Of a DNA stretch of 34,405 nucleotides, positions 1 to 7,686 are shown piece after piece. The notes beneath the pieces were generated by a model. It was not told where the DNA came from. It made no database searches and saw nothing but the letters and a program-made list of their open reading frames with translations. How positions within the stretch are numbered: the first letter of the stretch is position 1; the number at the start of each line of letters is the position of its first letter. The DNA is taken from the NCBI GenBank assembly GCA_902803315.1, contig CADCPM010000076.1, positions 1 through 34,405 of the forward strand, in the 5' to 3' direction. Both the position numbers and the translations under genes were made by a program. The DNA comes from an uncultured Coriobacteriaceae bacterium. GTDB taxonomy: Bacteria > Actinomycetota > Coriobacteriia > Coriobacteriales > Atopobiaceae.

Positions 1-82
1 GACAACCTGGGAAAGCTCTCGGCGACGGCGCTCCCCGCGCCGCCGACGCGTCGTCATGCACTCAATCTTAACTTAATGGCGG

Positions 83-120
83 TGGGACAGTCCCCTATTT
101 AGGGTCGTAATCCCTAACGT
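83..120. repeat. REP-2-type element at the cellulase 3' end
   Basis: The segment contains GGGACAGTCCCC followed by TATTTAGGG and an inverted TTAGGG/CCCTAA pair. It overlaps the stop codon region of the cellulase gene. The GGGACAGTCCCC core recurs at 18981-19036 and, as GGGACAGCCCCC, at 23241-23279. I call this family REP-2. Bases 1-82 show no gene or other recognisable element. Confidence 0.5.
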
Positions 121-2831
121 CGTATGTCCAGCCCGGAAGCGGCCGTAACCTGGAAGCCGATGCCATCCAATTTGCCACCGGCGGCAATCGAGCCGTTGTA
201 GTTGGCGTTTCGTATGGTCACATTCGATCCGGATGCGGCAAAGGTTCCGTTCCATCCGTTTGCGACCGATACAGACTTGTTGAACGGCACCGTAACGCTC
301 CAAGACGACACGGCTCCGCCGTTGTTCTTAATCGAGAGGTCGTACTGGTAACACGTCTTTCCGTTTCCAGCCTGCCATGAGCTGCCAAAGGTGGCAACGC
401 AGGTAAAGTTTCCGCTCTTGAACGTAACGGACTTGTTTGCGGGTGCGCTCGGCGAGCCACCGCCCGTTTGCGTGGTTGAGTGATCCGCACCAGCAGGCAA
501 CGAACCGTTGAGCGCCTTGAGGAGCCAGTTGCCCGAGGTGGAGAGGTCACCGGTCTTGAATCCCGAGGACGCACCGCAACTGCTCTTTATTGCGGACGCC
601 GATTCGGCCTTGTTGCACAGGCTCCACATGCACCAGCTTACGCCGAGACTGTTCATGGTGGTTACCCATGAATTGGCAGAGCTCTGGTCGATGGCACCGT
701 TGCCGCTTGCGTCGCAGATCCCGAACTCGGTAACGAACACTGGCAGGCCGCCCTTCACGGCGCGCACCATGCGATTGCGCAGGTCGTCCTTATGCGTCGC
801 GGCATAGAAGTGCAGCGCATACATTACGTTGGCGTAGCGAAGGGGCTTTGCCGCGGCCTTGTCGACCTCCTGCGACCAGGTGGGAGTACCCACGATTATG
901 ATTGCGTCCGGGTCATTCCTCCGAATGACGGGTATTACCTTCTCCGCATACGAGCGAATCTGGTCCCAGCTGGTGCCGCCATTTGGCTCGTTGCAGATCT
1001 CGTATATAACGTTGTTGTTGCCCTTGAAGGTCGACGATATGTCGTTGAAGAATTCCTTTGCCTCATTTACGTGCGTGTTCGGGTTCCCGTCAGAGAGAAT
1101 ATGCCAATCCACGATGGCGTAGAGGTCGTTGTTGGTCGCGTAGCGCACGCCGGATTTCACAAGTTTGCGCAGGTTCGTCTTGTTCCCGCCCGTGCAGTAT
1201 CCACCGTATTCCTTGGTGTACATCGCAAGGCGCACGACGTTGGCGTTCCACTCGTTGCGCAGCTGCTTGAAGCAGGCGTCGTTTACGTATTGCGGGAACC
1301 AGGCGAGGCCATGCGTACTCACGCCATGAAGCTGAATCGCCTTGCCGCTGCTGTCGACAAGCTGGTTTCCACTCACCTTAAGCGCTCCAGCGGACTTGGG
1401 CCCTCGTGACGTCGCGCGTGAGGCTGAGCTCGCGTTTGTCGCACTCGAGCCCTTCTGGGCAAACGCATTGCCATTCGCCTGCCGTATGCCGCGATAGTTT
1501 GTGGAAGGCGCGGCGGAATTCTTGGGCGTCAGCAGAATCTGAATGCCCTCGAGTCGCCAGCCGTATCCGGCCGTTCCCGCCTGCGCGCCATTCTTTGCCC
1601 ATCCCATCCATCCTATGTTTTGCGCATGCACGCGATACCACACGTCGTAGTGGTTTGCCATGTCTCCGTAAAGGTTTATCTTTATCGCCTCGAGGCGAAG
1701 GCCGCGACCACTGGTGCCGCTCATGGCGCCGTCGCGCTTCCAGCCCTGCCAGCCGATGTTCTGCACGTGGGTCCGATATTGTATGCCGCCGCCATAGTCC
1801 CTGTCGCCAAGGACTATGTTTATTCCCTCGAGCCGCTTGCCTTTTCCGCTGGTACCGCTCATGGCGCCGTCAAAACTCCAGCCTTGCCACCCGAAGTCCT
1901 GCACGTGCGTGCGATACTGCAGGCGACGCGTGGCAAAGGGCTCTTTGGTGGTGCCCGGCGCCGCGCTTCCCTTGGGTAGCACCTTGATCTCGATTCCCTC
2001 CAGGCGCCAGCCATACGTAGCCGTGCCAGCTCGGTCGCCGTTCTTCGTCCAGCCCATCCAACCCTTGTTCTGCGCATGGACGTGATACCACACATCGTAG
2101 GTATTGGCCGCCGCGCCCGTAAGGCGTATCTGTATTGCCTCAAGACGCAAGCCCCTGCCGCTCGTGCCGCTCATGGCGCCGTCGCGTTTCCAGCCCTGCC
2201 AACCGACGTTTTGCACGTGGGTACGATACTCAATCGAACCGATTCCTGACGCACCTTGCAGCTTGAGCTCGATTCCTTCAAGTCGCAGGCCTCGTCCGCT
2301 TGTGCCGCTCATGGCGCCGTCGCGCTTCCAGCCCTGCCAACCGACGTTTTGCACGTGGGTTCTATACGTTACATGTGGGGGCGCAGCCTCAGCATCAACC
2401 TTATCCACAGGCTCAGCCACAGCCTTACCCTCAACCTCAACCTTATCTGGCTCCTCCTCAGCAGCGCTGACCTCTGCGGCTTCGTCTTCGGTCGTAACCT
2501 CCGCCTCAGTTGAATCGTCGCCTTTGCTTTGCTGTTCCTGCTGTGAGATAAGCGACTTATCTGCCTCAGACGCGTTACTTGAGGGTTTTGTTCCCGACTC
2601 ATCGCCTTGCTGGGGCTCTTTTACGACCTCGTCTGGTTGGTCGGAGTTTTCGGACGTCGTGTTGGTTTGCGATGGCGTACCGTCAGGATCCGACGTCGTG
2701 TCGCTCTTCTCTGCTTGAGCGCTATCAACAGCCTGATTCTCAGTCGCATACCCCGGACTCACCGGCATGAGCGAGAAGACCAACAATGCGGATAGAAAAG
2801 CTGACAATACCCTCTTCGCTGTTTGCGTCAT
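114..2831 (-). CDS. Secreted GH5 endoglucanase with six ChW repeats and a CBM2
   Basis: This 905-residue protein is predicted to hydrolyse beta-1,4-glucans outside the cell. Residues 1-30 are a signal peptide (basic start, hydrophobic LSAFLSALLVFSL). Residues 31-152 are an acidic Ser/Thr/Glu-rich linker. Six ChW (clostridial hydrophobic W) repeats with GWQGW/GWMGW cores fill about 154-436. The GH5 domain spans about 485-775, with catalytic acid/base E615 in NEP and nucleophile E702 in TEFG. A family 2 cellulose-binding module occupies about 802-905. The start at 2831 has GGGAGGAA just upstream; an in-frame extension to 2972 lacks comparable support. ChW repeats are thought to mediate surface or cell-wall attachment, so the enzyme may stay cell-bound; that is inference. 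Several ChW repeats are near-identical, which suggests recent internal duplication. The gene faces away from the cyclase gene and ends in a REP-2 element. Confidence 0.9.
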   Translation of the reverse strand: MTQTAKRVLSAFLSALLVFSLMPVSPGYATENQAVDSAQAEKSDTTSDPDGTPSQTNTTSENSDQPDEVVKEPQQGDESGTKPSSNASEADKSLISQQEQQSKGDDSTEAEVTTEDEAAEVSAAEEEPDKVEVEGKAVAEPVDKVDAEAAPPHVTYRTHVQNVGWQGWKRDGAMSGTSGRGLRLEGIELKLQGASGIGSIEYRTHVQNVGWQGWKRDGAMSGTSGRGLRLEAIQIRLTGAAANTYDVWYHVHAQNKGWMGWTKNGDRAGTATYGWRLEGIEIKVLPKGSAAPGTTKEPFATRRLQYRTHVQDFGWQGWSFDGAMSGTSGKGKRLEGINIVLGDRDYGGGIQYRTHVQNIGWQGWKRDGAMSGTSGRGLRLEAIKINLYGDMANHYDVWYRVHAQNIGWMGWAKNGAQAGTAGYGWRLEGIQILLTPKNSAAPSTNYRGIRQANGNAFAQKGSSATNASSASRATSRGPKSAGALKVSGNQLVDSSGKAIQLHGVSTHGLAWFPQYVNDACFKQLRNEWNANVVRLAMYTKEYGGYCTGGNKTNLRKLVKSGVRYATNNDLYAIVDWHILSDGNPNTHVNEAKEFFNDISSTFKGNNNVIYEICNEPNGGTSWDQIRSYAEKVIPVIRRNDPDAIIIVGTPTWSQEVDKAAAKPLRYANVMYALHFYAATHKDDLRNRMVRAVKGGLPVFVTEFGICDASGNGAIDQSSANSWVTTMNSLGVSWCMWSLCNKAESASAIKSSCGASSGFKTGDLSTSGNWLLKALNGSLPAGADHSTTQTGGGSPSAPANKSVTFKSGNFTCVATFGSSWQAGNGKTCYQYDLSIKNNGGAVSSWSVTVPFNKSVSVANGWNGTFAASGSNVTIRNANYNGSIAAGGKLDGIGFQVTAASGLDIRR

Positions 2832-2982
2832 GGCTTCCTCCCTTTGGTTTGCATCCATAATAGTTGATTCAGCAATTTGTGCGTGGCTGGGCCTGGTGCA
2901 ATCGGCCACGGTAGGCATGCGAGGCGCAAGGGTTTGCTTGAATGTCTTACAACGCGACAGGGTCAACCGCACCTACCACCGG

Positions 2983-3073
2983 GCGCACTTTTCGGTCCAC
3001 AAGCGTCCCTGCCGTGCGCACAAATCGGCCATTTGTGCGCACGGCAGGGACGCTTGTGGACGGGAAAGTGCGC
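2983..3073. repeat. REP-4: 43-bp-arm palindrome
   Basis: Arms 2983-3025 and 3031-3073 are complementary at all but about two positions, around a 5-nt loop (cggcc). The arms begin with GCGCACTTTTC and include GTGCGCACAAAT at the tip. A second member with a related but altered stem lies at 8711-8809. Partial arms (GGAAAAGTGCGCCCAG, GCGGAAAGTGCGCCCAG) follow at 3092-3140. The palindrome fills most of the gene-free interval 2832-3268 between the divergent cellulase and cyclase genes. Confidence 0.85.
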
Positions 3074-3225
3074 ACGGCACCGCGTGGCCTTCGGAAAAGT
3101 GCGCCCAGTGGGGACATCTGTAGGCGGAAAGTGCGCCCAGTACCTCCCGCCCCCAGGAAGGCTACCGTCCATCCTCATGTGAGATGCATCCCACCTAAGC
3201 GCCATACCACAAAAGAACGCTTGCA

Positions 3226-3231
3226 TATAGT
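3226..3231 (+). promoter_or_regulatory. Possible -10 element of the cyclase gene
   Basis: TATAGT lies 37 bases before the ribosome binding site/start region of the downstream gene. No good -35 hexamer is visible at the usual distance. The call rests on the hexamer and its position only. Confidence 0.25.
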
Positions 3232-3268
3232 CTGAAATAAACACGAGCCAGCGGCCGGGAGAGGAAAC

Positions 3269-5548
3269 ATGCAGAAGTACAAGATCGGGCTTTTGGCAGT
3301 CCACTCCGCCATCGACTATCCACACTCCCTCAGGATGGGCGTTCAGAACACCATTGAGGAAGCGGGGCACATACTCGTTACCATAGCCGAGCTCATACCC
3401 TACCACACGCTCACCAACGCCGAGTCCTACCTGCGCGTCGCCTGCGAGATCGCATCGCGGCTCGACCTCGATGCCGTGATCTTTCCTGCCGGCTGCATGA
3501 CGGCGTACCTGGAGGGCGACACACCCAAGGCTCTGGAACTGTTGCAGCTCATGGACGAGTCCAAGACCCTCGTGCTCGAACGGAGCGTGCCAGGATTTCG
3601 CTGCCTCGTTAAGGACAACGCGCCTGGCATGCACGAATGCATGCGCCACCTTATCGAGGACTGCGGATTTACCAACATCGCATTCATCAGCGGACCTGAG
3701 CACAGCACAGGCGCACGGGAGCGAGAGGCGATCTACTTCGAGGAGATGAGGGCGCATGGCATAGACCCCGCGCCGTCCCTCTTCGCGCGTGGCGTGTTCT
3801 CGGGCGATTGCGCCGACGTAATAGACAAGGTCATCGACAATAACCCCGACCTCCAGGCAATCGCGTGCGCTTGCGACCTCATTGCATACACCGCCTACTC
3901 CGTGCTTCACGAGCGCGGCCTCAACGTGGGCGAAAACATAGCCGTTACGGGCTTCGACGACAACCCGCGCTCGGCACATCTGGACCCTCCCCTCTCAACC
4001 GTGCACATGACGAGCTATGACTACGGATGCATGGCGGCAAGCGAGGCGATTCGCCTGTGCGCGGGGCTCGAGCAAGAGCACGACGTGCTTCCGAGCACCT
4101 TTATCGCGCGCAACTCCTGCGGTGAGGACGTCCGAAACGACGTGCAATACTATCGCGAGCTCCTTCGCAGGCAGCCGTTCCCCACAGACAAGTTCGTGGA
4201 CGGCATGGTTGACTCCACGCTCATGATGGCGGGACCGCGCATCCGCGCCGACTTTCGCGCACAGATGGGCTCGTTCATCGGCCGGGTCCGCGAGGCGGTG
4301 CTGAGCCATCGCCTGAACCCGTCCGAAGACGACCTGCTCTTCTCGTCGCAAGACCTCACCTCGCTGTTCAGCCAGGACTATAGGGCGCACCTCTCTCTTG
4401 AGGGCTTCCACTCGGCGGCAATAACGCTGCTCGAGGCGCTTTTGGAGGAATCCCCGCAAGAGGACGTCGCATGGGTCATCGAGCAGATTTCCCATTTGCA
4501 CCTAAGGATCGCGCGTCTGCTCAGCAGCGCAACGCAGGCCGACACGCTCGAGTCCAACAAGCGCGAATGGATAACCTCGCATACCGTGGACGACGCGCTT
4601 CGAGAGGATCGCAACCCCAAGCGAGCTTACTACCTCATAATGCAGGAGCTCGCGCGCATGGGAATCTCCGAGGCCGACCTCTTGCTGTTGGAGCAGCCCG
4701 TGGAGTTTGCCGGTGCCAGGGGCTTCGCGCTCAACGACAAGCTGCGACTGGTGGCGTCCGTTAACCGCGGCGAGCCGAACGTATACGAAAACGAGGAGAA
4801 GGTGATCTTCCAGGAGCTTTTGTCCCATGCCCAGACGTGTCACGTCGAGTCGCTGGAATGCATCGTCGGCGGCATTCTGGCCGGCAACGAGCTCATTGGC
4901 ATCGCTCTTATGGACGGCGGGACGCTGAGCGACCACGACCAGCTCATGGTGTACCTCAACCTTGGCTTTGCGCTCAAGCACCTTCAGATGATCGCAACCG
5001 AACGCGAGATGAACGAGGTCCTCAACCAAAACAACCTCCTGCTCACGCAGCAGTCGCAGCAGGACGCTATGACTGGCCTTCTTAACAGACGAGGCTTCCA
5101 AAACCGCGTGACGCATCTGCTCAAGAGTGAGGTGGGGAGCACCGGGGCCATCCTGTTTTTGGACCTCGACGGCCTCAAGACCATAAACGACACCTTCGGG
5201 CACGAGCATGGCGACGATGCCATTAAGACGACGGCCACGATCTTGAGTGCGCACATCCCGGACGATGGCGCTCTGAGCAGGCTCGGCGGAGACGAATTCG
5301 TGGCCTTTATGGCATTGCGCGACGGCTCGACGACCGACGAGGTTATTGCCGCCATACAGCGCTCCATGAAGGACTTCGAGTCGAGCCACGGCCTGCCGTA
5401 CAGCCTGTCCATCTCGGCCGGTGCAAGCGAATTCGTTATTGACGAGTCCACGCCCGACTGCATAGAGGAGCTCATGAGAGAGGCGGACGAACGCCTCTAC
5501 CAGATGAAGCGCAAGCACAAGGGAAGCCGGCGCTTCGAGCAGAGCTGA
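3269..5548 (+). CDS. Diguanylate cyclase with LacI/GalR-type ligand-binding sensor
   Basis: This 759-residue protein should make cyclic di-GMP in response to a small ligand. Residues 1 to about 275 resemble the periplasmic-binding-like sensor of LacI/GalR regulators (AVTGFDDNPRSAHLDPPLSTVH is the typical end of that fold), but there is no N-terminal helix-turn-helix, no signal peptide and no membrane segment. It is therefore probably a cytoplasmic sugar or metabolite sensor. A middle region of about 300 residues ends in a possible GAF-like part. A GGDEF domain covers about 595-755, with an intact GGDEF at 673-677. The RxxD inhibitory site expected upstream of GGDEF is not present (PDDG occupies that place), so product inhibition may be absent. 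The start at 3269 has GGGAGAGGA upstream. It converges on the esterase gene across a 68-bp palindrome. Confidence 0.9.
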   Translation: MQKYKIGLLAVHSAIDYPHSLRMGVQNTIEEAGHILVTIAELIPYHTLTNAESYLRVACEIASRLDLDAVIFPAGCMTAYLEGDTPKALELLQLMDESKTLVLERSVPGFRCLVKDNAPGMHECMRHLIEDCGFTNIAFISGPEHSTGAREREAIYFEEMRAHGIDPAPSLFARGVFSGDCADVIDKVIDNNPDLQAIACACDLIAYTAYSVLHERGLNVGENIAVTGFDDNPRSAHLDPPLSTVHMTSYDYGCMAASEAIRLCAGLEQEHDVLPSTFIARNSCGEDVRNDVQYYRELLRRQPFPTDKFVDGMVDSTLMMAGPRIRADFRAQMGSFIGRVREAVLSHRLNPSEDDLLFSSQDLTSLFSQDYRAHLSLEGFHSAAITLLEALLEESPQEDVAWVIEQISHLHLRIARLLSSATQADTLESNKREWITSHTVDDALREDRNPKRAYYLIMQELARMGISEADLLLLEQPVEFAGARGFALNDKLRLVASVNRGEPNVYENEEKVIFQELLSHAQTCHVESLECIVGGILAGNELIGIALMDGGTLSDHDQLMVYLNLGFALKHLQMIATEREMNEVLNQNNLLLTQQSQQDAMTGLLNRRGFQNRVTHLLKSEVGSTGAILFLDLDGLKTINDTFGHEHGDDAIKTTATILSAHIPDDGALSRLGGDEFVAFMALRDGSTTDEVIAAIQRSMKDFESSHGLPYSLSISAGASEFVIDESTPDCIEELMREADERLYQMKRKHKGSRRFEQS

Positions 5549-5565
5549 CAAGCCTTCCAGGCAAA

Positions 5566-5633
5566 GGTCAGGCAATGGGGATACTCCCCTTTGCCTTGTA
5601 CAAGGCAAAGGGGAGTATCCCCATCGCCTGACC
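5566..5633. repeat. REP-3: 68-bp near-perfect palindrome between convergent genes
   Basis: The two 34-nt arms meet at TTGTACAA and differ at one pair (5574/5625). Each arm contains a GGGGATACTCCCC-like block. It sits exactly between the convergent cyclase and esterase genes and could act as a two-way transcription terminator. There is no strong T-run, so a repeat origin is equally likely. Confidence 0.8.
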
Positions 5634-5644
5634 TCCGTCATCCT

Positions 5645-6577
5645 TTACAGATGTCGACGCAAAAAGTCGTCCACGGTGCCAAGCACCTCGGGCGTCCAAA
5701 ACTCCGGTCCACCATGGTCCGCACCGCGCAGCAGGTAGAGCGAGGTCTCGTGGCCCGTTGCCAAAAGGCGCTCGTGCAAGAGCACGCTGCAGCGCGCGTT
5801 GACCGTACGGTCCTTGGTTCCATGGAAGTGAATCACCGGCGAGATCTGCGTTCGCTCGTCTATGTTGCAGCGAACGCTCAGCCGCTCGCAGGCCGCACGA
5901 TCCTCGTTGAGATCAATCCCGCCCATCTGCATGCCTTCGGGCGAATCGGGCTCGTTGTGATTCGTGGTGCATGGGTTGGAGTCCTCAAACGTAAGATCGG
6001 TGGAGCCGTAGAAGTTTACGATGGCATCCACCTCGGCAGATACGCCGGGGAACAGGTTGTGCTCGCTCTTGTCGTCGTGCAGGATACCAGCGTACACGGC
6101 GGTGTGGCCGCCAGAGGAGTCCCCCATCACCGCCATGCGGTTGGGGTCCACGGCGTACTCCTTGGCGTGGACGCGCATGAAGCGCACGGCGTTGCGCGCA
6201 TCGCGCACCGGATCGGGAAAGACGCCAATGCCGCTCTCGCAGTACTGCACGATTGCCACCACGTAGCCTAGGTCCGCAAGCCGGGCGATGCAGGGCAAGT
6301 TGGCATAGACGTCCTGCTTCATCCATGCGGACCCCTGCACGTACACGATGCAGGGATACGTTCGCGTTGCCGCGCCATCTTCACGCGGCGCCTTTGCGTT
6401 GCGCGAATTAGGAATCAGAATCTGCAGCACACGCGGCACGCCGCCCACGCTTTGGTACTCCACGTTTGGCACGTAGCGCACCCCAGGCTCGTCACCCGTG
6501 GTTTCGAGCCACACCGCACCTTCCACGTCCTCGTCAAATGCGGGAAACTCATCGTATTCCCATGCGCGTACTTCCAT
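5645..6577 (-). CDS. Alpha/beta-hydrolase esterase (BD-FAE/acetyl-esterase-like)
   Basis: This 310-residue cytoplasmic protein has no signal peptide. The nucleophile is S154 in the motif GDSSGGH. A C-terminal Asp in HGTKDRTVN and His in RGADHGG complete the triad. The usual HGG oxyanion stretch reads QGSAW at 81-85. The layout is that of BD-FAE-type carbohydrate esterases, which remove acyl groups (acetyl, feruloyl) from plant glycans or their fragments. The substrate here is inference from family and from the nearby cellulase. The start at 6577 is preceded by GAGGAG at good spacing. An in-frame extension to 6658 runs through the REP-1 repeats and is rejected. The stop is 11 bp from the REP-3 palindrome. 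Confidence 0.85.
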   Translation of the reverse strand: MEVRAWEYDEFPAFDEDVEGAVWLETTGDEPGVRYVPNVEYQSVGGVPRVLQILIPNSRNAKAPREDGAATRTYPCIVYVQGSAWMKQDVYANLPCIARLADLGYVVAIVQYCESGIGVFPDPVRDARNAVRFMRVHAKEYAVDPNRMAVMGDSSGGHTAVYAGILHDDKSEHNLFPGVSAEVDAIVNFYGSTDLTFEDSNPCTTNHNEPDSPEGMQMGGIDLNEDRAACERLSVRCNIDERTQISPVIHFHGTKDRTVNARCSVLLHERLLATGHETSLYLLRGADHGGPEFWTPEVLGTVDDFLRRHL

Positions 6578-6598
6578 GCTCTTCTCCTCACTCGAAAC

Positions 6599-6665
6599 CT
6601 GACAAGGGGACAGGTCACTTGTCAGCTTTTTGACAATCCTGACAAGGGGACAGGTCACTTGTCAG
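6599..6665 (+). repeat. REP-1 pair at the 3' end of the RAYT gene
   Basis: Two 27-nt units (6599-6625 and 6639-6665) lie at a 40-bp period. Each reads CTGACAAG, an 11-nt loop GGGACAGGTCA, then CTTGTCAG, followed by CTTTTT. The second unit supplies the last codons and the TGA of the transposase gene. The first lies just upstream of the esterase ribosome binding site. Confidence 0.9.
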
Positions 6666-7437
6666 CTTTTTGCTTCGATATTCTTTGCACGACTCCCCTG
6701 CCGATGCCCGTAAGACGCTCGACTTGTCGAACCGAGAACCCCGCAACCAGCAAATCCCGTATGCCATTATCGCGCACTTTGCGATCGAGCGACTTAAGCT
6801 CATCCAAGCCGATTCCACCAAGCACGTCTTTCGCAACACGAATCGCAACCTTATCTGGCATCGAAGTCGTTGCCTTTCGCAGCGAGTCCACGTCCATGCA
6901 AGATGCTTCCATGGAATACCCCTTGTGGTAGCTCGCAAATGCATCGACCCCGCCAAACACCTCTAGGACATAATCGGTAGAGGAAACGCCCAAACGTCCT
7001 TCCCTCCCCACATACTCGTCGTAGCTGCTCCACGGATAGGCGTCGTATTCCGCAACATGCGCCTTCTGTGGGTTGTAGTGAATGTAGCTTACCACGGTAA
7101 CTAGATACGCTTCGGTTCCAACGGGTTCGCTGTCAAAGCGCTCCTGAAACAGGTGACCAACGCGTCCGTGCCTCATGTTGAAGTGCTGTGCATAGCGACC
7201 GCAGAGTTCTTTCATGCAGGCACTAATGCGAGCCATGGGAGCACGAAGGAGCAAGTGAAAATGGTTGCCCATAAGACACCACGCAAACACCTCCACGCGC
7301 GCTGCAGTGCTGTGTTTAACAAGGAGCAGAATAAACAGCTCGCGGTCCTCGTCATCTTCAAAAATGAGTTGCCGTCCGGTTCCGCGAGATACAACGTGAT
7401 AGATCTGGCTCTCGCACTGTTTGCGTGGCGTTCGCAT
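6655..7437 (-). CDS. RAYT: REP-associated Y1 transposase (IS200-like fold)
   Basis: This 260-residue protein belongs to the Y1 transposase superfamily. The HUH metal-binding motif is H59-F60-H61 in GNHFHLLL. The candidate catalytic tyrosine is Y118 or Y121 in SYIHYNP, the conserved block of this family. A C-terminal helix-turn-helix (about 225-255, IRDLLVAGFSVRQVERLTGIGRGVVQRI region) follows a linker. RAYTs cut and join single-stranded REP hairpins. Here the gene is flanked by two REP-1 units downstream and three upstream in opposite orientation, the arrangement expected for a REP-mobilising enzyme. I chose the start at 7437 (GGGGTGGAAAC upstream); the in-frame extension to 7608 crosses the repeats. 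The last residues KADK and the stop codon are encoded by a REP-1 arm. Confidence 0.88.
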   Translation of the reverse strand: MRTPRKQCESQIYHVVSRGTGRQLIFEDDEDRELFILLLVKHSTAARVEVFAWCLMGNHFHLLLRAPMARISACMKELCGRYAQHFNMRHGRVGHLFQERFDSEPVGTEAYLVTVVSYIHYNPQKAHVAEYDAYPWSSYDEYVGREGRLGVSSTDYVLEVFGGVDAFASYHKGYSMEASCMDVDSLRKATTSMPDKVAIRVAKDVLGGIGLDELKSLDRKVRDNGIRDLLVAGFSVRQVERLTGIGRGVVQRISKQKADK

Positions 7438-7550
7438 GTTTCCACCCCATCCCCTTGACTCGAGTGGTGCAATCTTAACGCAAGCCTTTGCGTCGGAGTC
7501 GCAAATGTAAAAACTGATAATCTCCGACATTTGAACTTTGATGTTAAAAG

Positions 7551-7639
7551 CTGACAAGTGACCTGTCCCCTTGTCACATGTCTGACAAGTGACCTGTCCC
7601 CTTGTCACATGTCTGACAAGTGACCTGTCCCCTTGTCAC
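7551..7639 (-). repeat. REP-1 triplet upstream of the RAYT gene
   Basis: Three units start at 7551, 7582 and 7613, an exact 31-bp period. They are in the opposite orientation to the pair at 6599-6665 (CTGACAAG, TGACCTGTCCC, CTTGTCAC). Together with that pair they bracket the transposase gene. The last unit lies directly in front of the choloylglycine hydrolase gene. Confidence 0.9.
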
Positions 7640-7660
7640 ATCGTCACATAATGGTAGACT
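7633..7660 (+). promoter_or_regulatory. Candidate promoter of the hydrolase gene, -35 inside REP-1
   Basis: TTGTCA (7633-7638) and TAGACT (7655-7660) are 16 bp apart, 27 bp before the start codon. The -35 hexamer is the right arm of the third REP-1 unit, so the repeat may drive this gene. Five and four of six bases match the sigma-A consensus. Confidence 0.35.
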
Positions 7661-7686
7661 ACATATATATATCGAGAGGAGCTTGT

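Noticed and set aside
2963..3979. Long minus-strand open frame over the cyclase 5' part
   Set aside because: It is antisense to the LacI-like domain and crosses the REP-4 palindrome; no domain pattern.
6655..7608. Transposase start at 7608
   Set aside because: The added N-terminal residues are translated REP-1 units; start 7437 has an RBS and gives the normal family length.
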